A stretch of DNA of 14,023 bases from Spirogloea muscicola. Lineage: Eukaryota > Streptophyta > Zygnematophyceae > Spirogloeales > Spirogloeaceae. Below the pieces are notes generated by a model. That model saw only the letters and a list, made by a program, of their open reading frames with translations, had not been told where the DNA came from and ran no database searches. Every line of letters starts with the position of its first letter. Position 1 is the stretch's first letter. Below are positions 1 to 9,390 of the stretch, piece by piece. Location: positions 318,322 to 332,344 of the forward strand of contig WELB01000122.1 in the NCBI GenBank assembly GCA_009602725.1, in the 5' to 3' direction. Both the position numbers and the translations under genes were made by a program.

Positions 1-57
1 CGCGCTCATGTCACAGCGGGCGAGAGGGCGCGCCGAGGCAGCGCCGACGGCTGAGCA

Positions 58-95
<38 letters not shown>
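58..95. repeat. (GCC)n microsatellite
   Basis: About 12.7 uninterrupted GCC units. Similar GGC-rich tracts lie just upstream of the two other predicted gene starts (about 3711-3755 and 13040-13062), so this may be the 5'UTR of a gene. Read on the minus strand, an ATG occurs at 9-7 after the tract, right at the window edge. No coding region can be proven. Confidence 0.9.
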
Positions 96-180
96 GAGGG
101 ACGTCGAAGTGTGGCGAAGCACAGGGCGGCGGCTGTGATAGGCAGCCAGGTGTACGCAGAGGGCGTTGGTGAGAAGCGCT

Positions 181-262
181 GGCTAAACGGGCCGCCGTCT
201 CGTGGAGAAGGCAGCTCGTCAAGCTCGTCAACTCTTCCGTTTGGTGCCAATCCAGGTGGGGT
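181..262 (+). repeat. Direct repeat, copy A
   Basis: Shares a long common stretch (GGGCCGCCGTCTCGTGGAGA, then AGCTCGTCAAGCTCGTC, then GCCAATCCAG) with 2466-2545. Both copies lie beside retroelement fragments. Function unknown; probably a piece of a dispersed repeat. Confidence 0.7.
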
Positions 263-290
263 CTGCGAGACGTCAGCAAGAGGGGCCTCT

Positions 291-493
291 CAAAGAGAGA
301 GAAGGCGCGCGGTGCGCATGGAATTGAAAGGGAGGCCAATTCAAGCCTTACAAATGACCTGTTAACTGGGTAATGAGCTGGCTAAGGGGGACACTAATAT
401 CCCCGAGTGAGCACATGCATATCTGACAAGCTAAGCTGAGGCGCCAAACCACCACCACGGAAGCCATTAGCCTGTGCTAATGCGCGACCAGCA
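291..493 (-). mobile_element. Non-LTR retroelement 3' end, copy 1 (ORF tail + 3'UTR)
   Basis: Read on the minus strand this holds the last residues of a retroelement ORF (…RAGRALAQANGF… ending in TRGY-stop at a GGGGATATTAG terminus), followed by about 120 bp of 3'UTR that finishes in GCGCGCCTTCTCT. The same module occurs inverted at about 1800-2028 and again on the minus strand at 9391-9625. It stops abruptly at 493, where another minus-strand fragment abuts, as expected for a 5'-truncated copy. Confidence 0.75.
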
Positions 494-1270
494 CGCTCAA
501 TAACCTCTAGTCAGCAAGTGCAAGTCCCAAATCACCAGATGGTCGGAAACACGTCGCACCGTCGGAGACCGGGAGGCAGCCGCCAAGGCGCGCGGCCTGC
601 CCGCAAGTGGACGGCAGATGGTGAGGACCGCTGCAGGGAGACGGCAAGCCAGCCCAGAAAAGGAAGCGCGGCCAGATTGACTGGTGGCTGGGAGAGGCCA
701 GCCCAAAGGAATGGACAAGGTCTGAAGGAGCGGGAGTGCAAAGGACTGAGACAGCAGCAAGCGGTCTCTCAGTAACCTCAGTAACCTCCAGAAAAGAAGG
801 GCATGGCCCACCAAGGCGCATCCTGGTACACTCGAGCAAGCGACCCGACGGCTGCCCGCTCCGCTGCCCTTGGCGGCGGGACACAGCACGCCGCGCAAGC
901 CGCTGGAGCAGGTCGAGCCAGCGGGTCCGAAACGCCCCGTGGACGTCCACTGCAAGCGCGACGAGCTCGTCGCCCGCGGGGTGGTCTGTGTACCTCCTCT
1001 TCTTGGCGCCCGCCGCTTGGCGGACTGCATAGCTTGCCTCTTCGGGCCATGAGCCACCTCAAAGCTCTGCTCAAGGAGGATGGGCGTGGGCTCTCTCGTC
1101 TCCACTCCATCAGCTCTCGGGGGGCGTCGGAGTGGCTCAACGCTTGCCGATTTATGAATCCCTCCGGCTCTCCGACGACCTCTTCCGGACGGCTGTCCAC
1201 CACCATCTCGGCCTCCCTCCACTTTGTCTGGCTGGCATTCGACAGTGTGAATGTGGCCATCGTTCGCAGG
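494..1270 (-). pseudogene. Decayed non-LTR retrotransposon C-terminus with nested insertion
   Basis: On the minus strand, around 1008-920, the reading AKKRRYTDHPAGDE then VDVHGAF and RWLDLLQRLAR aligns by eye with the same segment of the better-kept plus copy (KKERHYNDHPRGD, MDIYGGYG, WSSLLHRLA). The tail motif AVSLQR…AVHLRAGRA lies at about 648-597 and the ORF end WDLHLLTRGY at 530-497. Between the two (about 655-830) sits a foreign stretch with a doubled GGTTACTGA and hairpin repeats; copy 3 near 9950 lacks it. Frames shift repeatedly, so it is dead. The part from 1040 to 1270 is not recognisable with confidence. Confidence 0.65.
686..703. repeat. Hairpin core of the dispersed 3'UTR repeat
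   Basis: GGCTG, 8-nt spacer, CAGCC, followed by CAAAGGAATGGACAAGGTCTG. It is one of about ten copies in the window that keep the stem and the 8-nt spacer while the loop sequence varies. Confidence 0.7.
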
Positions 1271-2028
1271 ATGAATATCTTTGGCAGCCCACATGCTTCG
1301 ATGTTTTGAGGGAAGTGAACGTAATGCCTCCCACAATCTTCTCAGAGACGCTATGTATGGCTTGGTGCGCGAGGTAGGTTATCATGCGGCCATGGAGGTG
1401 CCGGGCATCATGCCGGTGCTCCAGAAGCGTGGCAGGCCTTACGTCAGGCGTCTGGATGTGGTGGCCACCCCCCGGAGTGGTGGGCCTCGTCTTCTCCTCG
1501 ACGTCGTTCATATTGACGCATTCCAACCAGGAGCACCCACACCGACTGTGCCAGGTTGGGCGACACATCATGCCGAGAGGAAGAAGGAGAGGCACTACAA
1601 TGACCACCCCCGGGGCGACCACTTCTTCCCATGCGCCATGGACATCTACGGCGGCTACGGAACGAAGTGGTCTTCCCTCCTCCATCGCCTGGCACTGCAT
1701 GTTGATGCCCGCCGACGTAGTCGGGCGGGTAGCTTGGGGCATTCTAGCGTCCCGCAAGCCATCATTGCATGCTATAGATTGCGGCTATCATTGAGTCTAC
1801 AGCGCTCCCAGGCACTCGCGATACACCGGCGTGCTGGTCGTGCATTAGCACAGGCCAATGGCTTCCGTGGTGGTGGTTTGGCGCCTCAGCTTAGCTTGTC
1901 AGATACGCATGTGCTCACTCGGGGATATTAGTGTCCCCCTTAGCCAGCTCATTACCCAGTTAACAGGTCATTTGTAAGGCTTGAATTGGCCTCCCTTTCA
2001 ATTTCATGTGCACCGTGCGCCTTCTCTC
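1271..2028 (+). mobile_element. 5'-truncated non-LTR (RLE-type) retrotransposon with 216-codon ORF
   Basis: An uninterrupted frame runs 1281-1931 and ends LTRGY-stop, then about 95 bp of 3'UTR ending CGCCTTCTCT. The encoded segment has a helical N-part (HNLLRDAMYGLVREVGYH, about residues 38-55), then RRLDVV and, 14 residues after that Asp, LLLDVV. This R-x-D-x14-D spacing resembles the restriction-like endonuclease (PD-(D/E)XK) that ends R2/CRE/NeSL-type elements. ERKKERHYNDHP, MDIYGGYG, LLHRLA and a tail SLSLQRSQALAIHRRAGRAL follow. The reverse transcriptase proper and any 5' part are missing, so it is a dead 5'-truncated copy. The general family (C-terminus of an algal LINE-like ORF) is likely; the endonuclease subtype is inference. 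Confidence 0.7.
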
Positions 2029-2039
2029 AGCCGGTCGTT

Positions 2040-2260
2040 GGGGGCTCCTAGAGCCAAAGCAGTTGGTCGTGACAACGTCTGCAGTGCTCAGGGGGCGCCC
2101 GCCCAGTGCGCTGTCGACGCTTCGGCATGCCGGGCGTGGAGACGGCCATCCGCCCCAGCTGTCGAAGGCATGACGCTGGAGTTCTCCAGTGCCACGGTGT
2201 AGCCGGCCTTCACGAAGATGCCATACATTGCATCCCGGAGGAGGTCGTGCGAGCCGGTCA
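2040..2260 (-). pseudogene. Retrotransposon ORF fragment, minus strand arm
   Basis: Read on the minus strand from about 2257 it encodes HDLLRDAMYGIFVKAGYTV and ALENSSVMPS, the same helix as LLRDAMYGLVREVGY in the copy at 1281-1931. After about 2170 the reading wanders into Ala/Arg-rich sequence and stops near 2090. It forms one arm of a near-palindrome with 2287-2362. Confidence 0.55.
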
Positions 2261-2362
2261 GCTCCCCTCCCCGTGCGCACTGGCACGCACGATCTCCTCC
2301 GGAATGCCATGTATGGCATCTTCCTGGAAGCAGGCTACACCGTGGCTATGGAGGACTCCAGC
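2177..2362. repeat. Inverted repeat, 76-bp arms, 34-bp spacer
   Basis: Left arm 2177-2252 and the reverse complement of right arm 2287-2362 match at roughly 85% by eye; both start CTGGAGT and share CCACGGTGTAGCC, AAGATGCCATACAT and CGGAGGAG. Each arm encodes the same retroelement peptide on its own strand, so two fragments of one family stand head to head. Confidence 0.8.
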
Positions 2363-2465
2363 ATCATGCCCCTGAAAAGCCAGCCCAGAAAGAATGAACA
2401 AGGTCTGAAGGGCCGAAAGGCGCCAACACCACACAGCGATGCAAGAGACTACAGCGAATGGGAAC

Positions 2466-2545
2466 GGTGGCGGCACGGGCCGCCGTCTCGTGGAGACAAC
2501 AGCTCGTCAAGCTCGTCGACTCGTCGGCGCCAATCCAGATGGGCC
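2466..2545 (+). repeat. Direct repeat, copy B
   Basis: Partner of 181-262. About 75 bp with few differences, located in 2400-2640, a stretch with no supported gene. It is followed by GC-rich unique sequence up to the palindrome at 2637. Confidence 0.7.
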
Positions 2546-2636
2546 GACGGTCGACCCCATGCGCAGCCCATTGACCTCGTTGCCATCATGAGGGCCTCGG
2601 ATCATGGTCGACGTGGTCAGGGCCAAAGAAGAAGCA

Positions 2637-2662
2637 CTTCCAAAGGGCGCCCCCTTTGGAAG
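2637..2662. repeat. Perfect palindrome, 11-bp arms
   Basis: CTTCCAAAGGG, 4-nt loop CGCC, CCCTTTGGAAG. The CCCTTTGGAAG sequence recurs next to the hairpin cores of the 3'UTR repeat, so this looks like two element ends joined tail to tail. Confidence 0.85.
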
Positions 2663-3270
2663 GTGATGTGCATCTCTGTCAAGGTGCTTGCCTGTTTACT
2701 TAGCCACTCAGGCCCTCCACCAAGCAATACACACTCCCTTTCCCTTTGGAAGGAGCTGCTTCTATGGTTGGAAGAGCTGCATCTACGGTTGGAGCTGGAG
2801 ACCAGCTTCTTGATCAGCCTGATACGATGTCCATTGCCTTGATGAGCTCTCTCAAGGTGGCGGGGGCTGTGAAAAGCCAGCCCTTTACCTTGTGCCTACG
2901 TGCTGGCCATGCTGTAGCTGCAGCATCTGGATTTCGTCAGGGGAACTGTGTCTAATTCTTCCGGCGGCTAGTCTTTCTGACGTGCGGCTACTAAATAGAG
3001 GTTACAAAGTGTATATCCTGCAATACGTGCTTACTGACGCACGTATATCAGCGCTTTTCGGCCCCTTCAGACTTTGTCAATTCTTTTCGGGCTTTGAGCT
3101 GTGTGGTTTTGGCCCTCTTTGGACCTTGTCCAATCTGGGCTGGCCATTCACAGCCCCCGCCCCCTTTGGAAGAGCACACTTAGTCTTTTCCCGAGTTAGC
3201 GGCCTCTCACAGTCATTGCCTCACATGACGAGAGCTGTTTCTTTCCTCGTATTAGAGGAAACAGCTCTTC
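2650..3270 (+). mobile_element. Retroelement tail and 3'UTR fragments, plus strand
   Basis: At about 2663-2735 it carries the conserved 3'UTR block (GATGTGCATC, GTGCTTGCCTGTTTACTTAG, CAGGCCCTCCACCAAG) also seen near 10510-10595 (minus) and 13605-13665 (plus). At 2864-2883 there is a perfect hairpin core. At about 2890-2955 the ORF tail LRAGHAVAAASGFRQGN appears, ending near 3003 with GTGCGGCTACTAAATAGAGGTTAC, and a further 3'UTR with hairpins follows to about 3270. At least two truncated copies are therefore stacked here. Confidence 0.65.
3231..3268. repeat. Inverted repeat, 11-bp arms
   Basis: AGAGCTGTTTC (3231-3241), 16-nt spacer, GAAACAGCTCT (3258-3268), perfectly complementary. It marks the point where a plus-strand 3' end meets a minus-strand one; 10286-10352 has the same organisation. 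Confidence 0.8.
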
Positions 3271-3440
3271 CAATGTACATCTGAAACGGATGTTGCCAAG
3301 ACGTGGAAGAAATATAGCAAGTAACGAGAAACAGCGCTTCCAAATCGAGTGGCGGCTGTGAGAGGCCAGTTGAGACGCTTCCAGGAGAGGGCGGTGGCTG
3401 CAAGAAGAAAAGCCTTTCCAGAAGGGGGCGAGGGCTGGCG
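3270..3440 (-). repeat. Degenerate retroelement 3'UTR repeats, minus orientation
   Basis: Contains AACAGCGCTTCCAAA, GGCTGTGAGAGGCCAG (3354-3369, hairpin core with broken stem), CGCTTCCAGGAG and GCCTTTCCAGAAGGGGGCG, all related to the 3'UTR repeat read in reverse. No gene is supported between 2030 and 3600. Confidence 0.5.
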
Positions 3441-3588
3441 GAAGCACCCCGTCGCCAGGCGGTGGTTTCTCGGGGTGGCGCGACGGGCGCGGCGAGAGCC
3501 TGGGGTCAACCTGCTCATCATACCCGGCAGCCAGGGGCCGGCCGCAAAGAGGAACTCTTCCGCCGCGCGTCAGCCAGCACCGCTCGAC

Positions 3589-3656
3589 ATGCCCCTTTCA
3601 CGGCAACGGCGCAGCCGCGAAGGCGGGATCCTGCGTTGACGCGACGGAGGATGTGA
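3589..3656 (+). promoter_or_regulatory. Possible upstream ORFs of the kinase/U-box gene
   Basis: If transcription starts upstream of 3589, the leader would hold a 16-codon ORF (ATG 3589, stop 3637-3639) and a minimal start-stop ATGTGA at 3651-3656. Both precede the main ATG at 3845 and could lower translation. The transcription start site is not known, so this is conditional. Confidence 0.3.
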
Positions 3657-3844
3657 CCGCCATCTTCGCCCCTCCTGGCGCCGGCCCTCCGGCGCCGCAT
3701 TCCGCGGCGGCGTTCGCGGCGGCGGCGGCGGCGACGGCGGCGGCGGCGGCGTCGGGAGCTCGATCACTCCCCGGCCCGTTTCCCGACAGCTCTGCCCACG
3801 AGANGCCGCCGCGGCGGCGCCGAGCGCGCGCGCCGCGGCAACCA
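3600..3844 (+). promoter_or_regulatory. GC-rich promoter/5'UTR of the kinase/U-box gene
   Basis: CpG-dense stretch with GGC repeats (about 3711-3755), a GGCGCCGGCCCTCCGGCGCC palindrome-like block at 3677-3696 and one unresolved base (3804). No TATA box is obvious. The frame of exon 1 stays open upstream but holds no ATG, so 3845 (CCAATGGCC) is the best start. Confidence 0.45.
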
Positions 3845-6800
3845 ATGGCCAAAGACATGGAGCTCTCGATCGCTGATGCGCTGGTTTCCAGCGCCGCCAG
3901 GCGGGTGATGGTTGCCGTGAGCCAGGTGAGGAGCCTCGCGACGCCCCCGCCACGCCTCTGTTCACGGCGCCGTCCTTGGCGCTGTGCTTCGGCAGATGCG
4001 CTCTGCCGTAGCTGGAGCCTTTGGCCGGCCTCTGGCCGTTAGAGTCCATTGAGCCGGGCTGCTGGCCGCAGCCCTCGTCGTCTGTCGGTTAAGCATCGGC
4101 TGCGCTCCAGGCCACACCGTCTCCGTCACAGACGACGACCGGGCGCATAATATGCAATTGACAAGTCAGCAACCGGCTATTACAAGGCTTACCGACGCTA
4201 CTGTCCTCTTTCTCCGGAATGGTGGAGCAGGACCCCACGCGCACCAAGGCGCTCATCAAGTGGACGCTGGGCAACGTCGCGACCAAGCCCGCGGACACTG
4301 TCGTCCTCCTGCACGTCATCACCAAAGTGCAGTGCGGCGGTCGGTGCCCCGGCCCCCCTTGCCATGCCCTACGCGCTCACTGGCTTCAGAGCAGAGCTGG
4401 AGATGCTTTCACATCCCCAATTTAGCCCGATATACAAATTTACAGTAATCCGCTGATTGAGCCAAGGCTGGCTCAGCGCCTCCCCACACAAAGGAGAAGA
4501 GCTGCACGGTCTCTCTCTCCTCTTGTCTCGCCAGCCTTCTTGATCAGTTACCTAGCGCTGTTCTTCGGCTGACTCCAAGAAGATGGCTTTGTCGCAATGC
4601 TGCAGGCCTTGGCATCGTTCGGCCCGTCACGGAGGTCAGCGAAAAAATGACTGAGGAGTACATCGAGAGAATGGTGGCCCCCTTCATGGTCAAGTGCAAG
4701 CAGATTTGCAACATCTGTGAGGTAAGCCGGGCCTTGCTGCATGTTCCCGTGGCTTTGAGCAAGTTCTCAACGTGAATGTCTGCTTCAGCAAGCAGCGACA
4801 AAAGATCATAGCATGAGGCAACCTTACAATCGACAGAGACGTTGTCCTCATTTCCAGGTGCCGGCTCAGATCTTGGTCGTGAGCAACGACTCAAAGGTGA
4901 GAGGTGTGCTTGACGAGGTGGAGCGACTCGGGATCACCAGGCTGGTGATTGGTTTTCACGCAAGCGGGCGAGTTAATAGGTACTTCTTGCTGTCACCCCT
5001 GACATTGGTCATATATTTTGGGCCGTCTATCTTGCAGTCCGCTTCTAGTGAGCCCTGGTGCTCTCATTTGAGTGGGAGGGCACTCAGGGAGCCATGATCA
5101 GAGGTGTGTGGTAGATAGGATGTGCATTAATGTAGTATTGGTTGTCCTTGACAGGATGATAAAGCGGATCTGGGGCACTGGTGCCAGCTGCGTGCATGGA
5201 GCACCTCCCGGCTGCTCTGTCTGGGTGGTGGACAAGAGTGACGTCCTTCTCAAGCGGGAAGTTGCAGGCGAGCCGTCAGACCCAGTGGTTCTGCTGGCAA
5301 GCTCGGCCCTGGCACAAGACAGCAGCAAAGCGCTGCTGGAGTCTCCGACCGATGCAGCTAGCCGGAGCAAAGAGGAGGTCGTACGCGTGGAGGACGAGCA
5401 CACCGACCTCATTGCACCTCCTGACTCTCCGGGAACCCCGAACCCGGTATCCAAGGAGACTCACAGAGTTGCAGAGGCGGCCAGCAATGGTTCTCTCGCA
5501 GGCGATGACGCCGTGCGCAGGCTCAGCCTAGGCGAGGAGCATAGCATCTCCAATGGAGCCTTCTCTGCGCGTTCGGGTGGGAGTGAGGCCAGCACTTCAG
5601 GAAGAGATAGCCCCAGGAGCAGTTCTTCGTCGCGAGTGCCGAAGGCCAAGTCAGATGAAGACGTGGGAGCGGTGCCTGCAAAGAAGTGGCAATGGTCGGT
5701 GAATGTCAATGCCAAGGATCCGAACTCTCCCAGAGATGGAGCACGCCGCCAACCAGCTCGCACGACATACCTCGCAAAGGTGGCTCCGACCCGCTGGGAG
5801 TACACAGAGCCGCTAACAGCAATCAAGGTGGCATCTTTCTTCAGTGCTTCAAGCACAGCTAGTTGGCGCGGCTTTACCGACCAACTTGGACAAGTGGTCA
5901 CAGCAGACGACCTCGCCCATCTAGCTGCTGTGCAAGCAGAAGAGGTGATTGTTTGCTTAGCGGCTTCTGTGACTGTTTCTTTTTGGGACTAGCGTATGTT
6001 GTGCCATGTTCACAAGCACTGCTTAATATTGAGCTCATTACTAGAGGACTTTAAGTTCTCCTCTTCAATTTCTCCTGATGGCGTGAACATTGGGAGCAGT
6101 CAACGTCGATTGATGATCTCAATTGCTGTTGCCTGCGTCCTTACTGCTAGTAGGAAAATTTTGGGCTGGCCCATCAGACGGCAGCATTTTATGTGTACCC
6201 GTAAAGAAGGTGGAGGTCCGCCTGCAGAGGTCATTTTCTTCACGTTATTGAGGGGGCCACTTAGGGCAGATGGCAATTGTGATCAGAGGAGTTGCAATAT
6301 TGACTCGGATGATGTGCCGGTTGCTCCTCCCTGCAGAAGAGGGTGAAGAAGGTGCTGGAGCTTGCTGAGGAGAGGGTGAGGCAGGCTGAGCTGGCTGCCA
6401 AGAAGGCAAAGGAGGCAGCAGTGCAAGCTACAAGGGACGTAGAAACCCTGGGAGCACGATGCAGGGAGGCTGAAGCTGCCGTGGCAGAAGCAGAAGATCA
6501 GGTACAGTGCAGGCAACCTAGCCTTGTGACCTAGGGGCGCAAGAGGCATCCAGAGCGTCTCTTTCTCTATCCTACTACTGTCTCTTGTTCAGCTCTTTCA
6601 GAACCACTTGAGGCTAAGTCTAGCAGTACAGTCTGGCTCGACTGTACTGGGCAATGCGGCTCATTACGCGCTTGCAAGGGCTCCTTCTTGAGCATTGTTG
6701 TTGTACCGTACGAGGCAGGCCAGCTTGAAGTGTGCAGGTTGATTTTGCCACCCTCACAAGCTCTCTGCATACGCAGGCCAAAGACCACAAGAGCATGGTG

Positions 6801-8750
6801 GCTGAGGCACAGAGGATGAAGGACGAAGCTGTGGCAGCAGCACGGCTTGCTGAGGAACTTGCTGAATCTGAGAGCAGGAAGCGAGAGGAGGCCCTGGCTG
6901 CAGCGAAGCAGGCCAAGTTGGCTGCAGACGTTGAGGAAAAGCGACGGCAAGAAGCTGAAGCAACACTAGTACGCCAATCTTTGGAGGAACTTGCGTCTTG
7001 CTGGCTTGGTGAGAGATGAGAGATTGTATTCTAATCTGTATTCATTACCGGCTCTAATTGCTGGAGACTTGGACTGTGGTGAGTGCTTGCAGACCAAGTT
7101 GCTGCAAAGGCAAGCATATCGACAGTACTCCTATGAGGATCTGGAAGCTGCGACAAATTCATTCTCTGCTGATAGTTGCATTGGTGAGGGTACATTTGGC
7201 CGGGTGTACAAGGGCGTACTCCATCATACCAAGTATGCCATCAAGGTTTTGAAGAATCCCAATCTGCAGCAAGCACAGGAAGAGTTTCAAAAAGAGGTCT
7301 GTTCCTAAGCCACACTCTGCAGGCTCTGGCATGTACTAATACAAATTCTTGGCAGGTTAGTAGTATCTGCACTGAGTGACGGCTCACTTTTCTTTTGTTA
7401 ACCAAGTTACAGGGCCTCATCTTCACTTTATGATTTTGCGTGTGGCCATGTAGATGGAGATGCTGTCACGTATTCACCACCCGCATATGGTTATGCTCCT
7501 CGGCTGCTGCCTGGGCCCCGAGCACTTCTGCATAATCTATGACTACATGGAAAATGGCAGCGTGGAGGACCGGCTCCAGTGCCTGCAGGGCACGCCGCCG
7601 CTTCTTTGGCACACTCGGATAAGGGTTGCTGCTGAGGTGGCCTCAGCCCTCGTCTTTCTCCACTCATCACCGGAGCATATACTTCATCGGGATGTGAAGC
7701 CGGCCAACATTTTTCTTGACCGCAATTTCGTTGCTAAGCTTGGGGACGTTGGATTGGCGTGCCTGATGAAGACTGCTTACGATTCGGGGATGTCGCATGG
7801 CTACCAGACGTGGCCGGTCGGCTCCTTTGGATACATTGCCCCGGAGTTTCAGCGCAGCGGGGAGTTTGGGACCTTCACCGATATTTACAGCCTCGGCATG
7901 GTGCTCCTCAGACTGCTCACCGGTCAGGACTCAATGGTCAGAAAGGTCATAGAAGCTGTGCAGAAGAAGAGGATTGCTGATATCCTGGATCCGAGCGCTG
8001 GCAATTGGCCCCTGAAGCTGGCCTCGAAGGTCGCAGAGGTCGCCTTGGCCTGTGCCGAGATTGACAGGACGAAGCGCCCCGATCTTGCAACTGTGATCCT
8101 GCCGAAGCTCGCTGCCTGCCGCGACGAAGCGGAGTTGGCTGCGCAAGAGGATGCAAGGCGACGCCCCATGGAGGATGACGTCATACCCAGCAGCTTTTTC
8201 TGCCCAATCACACGCGTATGGTCTCTTATCAATGATCCTTGTCATAGGAAAGCTACTTCTTCTTTTTCCGATGGCACGATGGTCCTGACAATACCTGTAT
8301 GCATGTGCTCCTTATGCATCGCCTTATGATGACCTGCTCTTGGCAAGCTCGTCGCTCGATGGCTGGTCAATGGTTCTTGAGCACCAAAGGCGCAGGGATT
8401 CTGTCACTGACTCAGTTGCTGGTTGGAATTGCAAGCAGGACGTGATGGTGGATCCAGTGTTTGCTTCGGATGGCCACACGTATGAGCGCAAGTCCATACA
8501 GGAGTGGCTGGCCGCACAGGCCAAGGCAGGCGTTGACCCTCCAAAGTCACCCATGACCAACCTCCACCTCTCCAGCAAGCAGCTGACTTCCAACCACTTG
8601 CTGCGGTCCATGATATGCGAGTGGGAACAGAGGCGGCGCCAGCACCAGCTTGATGTGCAAGCAGAGAGGATTGCGCAGGTCGACCTGGCCGTGGGCTCTT
8701 GGGATCATACGTCATCCAGCAGCAGCTCAGATTCTCTGAAGTCCGTCTGA
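3845..8750 (+). CDS. USP-domain receptor-like kinase with C-terminal U-box (plant PUB-kinase type), 10 exons
   Basis: Proposed exons: 3845-3925, 4231-4339, 4606-4721, 4858-4979, 5155-5944, 6337-6501, 6777-6968, 7093-7296, 7454-8215, 8439-8750. All introns are GT-AG, all phases agree, and the CDS is 2853 nt, 950 codons plus stop. Domains: USP fold about 18-165 (RRVMVAVSQ, TVVLLHVI, PAQILVVSND, APPGCSVWVV); Ser-rich linker about 170-370; Ala/Glu/Lys coiled coil about 405-525; kinase about 550-820 with IGEGTFGRVYKG (555-566), Lys576, HRDVKPAN (Asp673), DVG (Asp691) and APE (722-724); U-box from about 836 (PSSFFCPIT, VMVDPVFASDGHTYE), split by the last intron. No signal peptide or membrane span is visible, so it should be cytosolic. 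In the family it acts as a kinase and E3 ubiquitin ligase. The exon 3 start and the exon 2 donor are the least certain joins. The 950 aa is somewhat longer than usual land-plant members because of the linker. Confidence 0.9.
4225..4230 (+). other. Tandem NAGNAG splice acceptor of exon 2
   Basis: GAGCAG at the end of intron 1 allows exon 2 to begin at 4228 or 4231, adding or removing one Gln at the first turn of the USP domain without changing the frame. Confidence 0.45.
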
Positions 8751-8887
8751 GCCATTTGAGCGCTCCTTTACTCTCTTCTGTCGCCTTCTTGAGGTTATTG
8801 TCCCAACCTCCAAGTCACATCCGATGTCACCCTTGTTCCTTCTCGTAGAGTAGTGCACTGCCATCTGCCACAAGGGTTTTCTTTTTA

Positions 8888-8893
8888 AATAAA
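8888..8893 (+). terminator. Polyadenylation signal AATAAA
   Basis: AATAAA inside TTTTTAAATAAATATCC, 138 bp after the kinase/U-box stop codon. I did not notice the TGTAA signal typical of chlorophyte algae in this 3' flank, which fits a streptophyte better. Confidence 0.6.
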
Positions 8894-9390
8894 TATCCAA
8901 GAGTTATTCTTACGTGAGCTTAGAAGCAGGCTGCCCAGGACAATATTGATAGTATGAAACTACCTAGCAAGTCCTCGGACATGGCGTAAGTGACAGGTCA
9001 TGCCGCATGAATAGTCCTGTACTGTCGTGACCACGCAATCATGAAAGGTTGCAGTGCAGATTGCCAGCTTTGCTTCTTGATGACTGCACAGTTGGAGGCA
9101 TATGGGTTTTCTGCTTCGAATCTGGGACCAACCAATTTGCACATCTCGACACAAGTACGTGCTTGCCTACAACAAGAGTGCTCTGGCTCTGGAGTCACCA
9201 GAACATTGCTAGAGCAGATATAACTCCTCCTCACCCCCAGCCACAAGGTAGCCCTGTGGTTCACCCATTTCCCAGCCAAGGGTTTGGGATGGTGGGATTC
9301 TTACAAGAGCTGGTTTAGTTGCTATCTGTGGGAGCTCAGTCCGCCGTCCTGTCGCACGGGGACAAGTCACGTACTCTCCTACTGCAAGAG
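8894..9390. other. Intergenic stretch without recognisable gene
   Basis: Lower GC than the flanks. Short frames on both strands lack codon bias or motifs, and no repeat of the mobile family is visible until about 9388. Confidence 0.6.

Noticed and set aside
11-365. Opposed ORFs on both strands at the left end
   Set aside because: Arg-rich runs come from the (GCC)n tract, and the end of the plus ORF is retroelement 3'UTR read in reverse.
497-1336. 279-codon minus-strand ORF
   Set aside because: Most of it is out of frame with the recognisable retroelement peptides, which appear in other frames over the same bases.
291-2028. A single DNA transposon with about 200-bp terminal inverted repeats
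   Set aside because: The inverted modules are ORF tails plus 3'UTRs of the retroelement, and a third copy lies alone at 9391-9625; two truncated copies in opposite orientation explain it better.
2189-2842. 217-codon plus-strand ORF
   Set aside because: Runs through one arm of the inverted repeat, a dispersed direct repeat and the palindrome; only a short stretch near 2287-2365 has a family match.
3653-3844. In-frame upstream extension of kinase exon 1
   Set aside because: Open only from a GTG, Ala/Pro-rich low complexity from GGC repeats, includes the N, and has no ATG; treated as 5'UTR.
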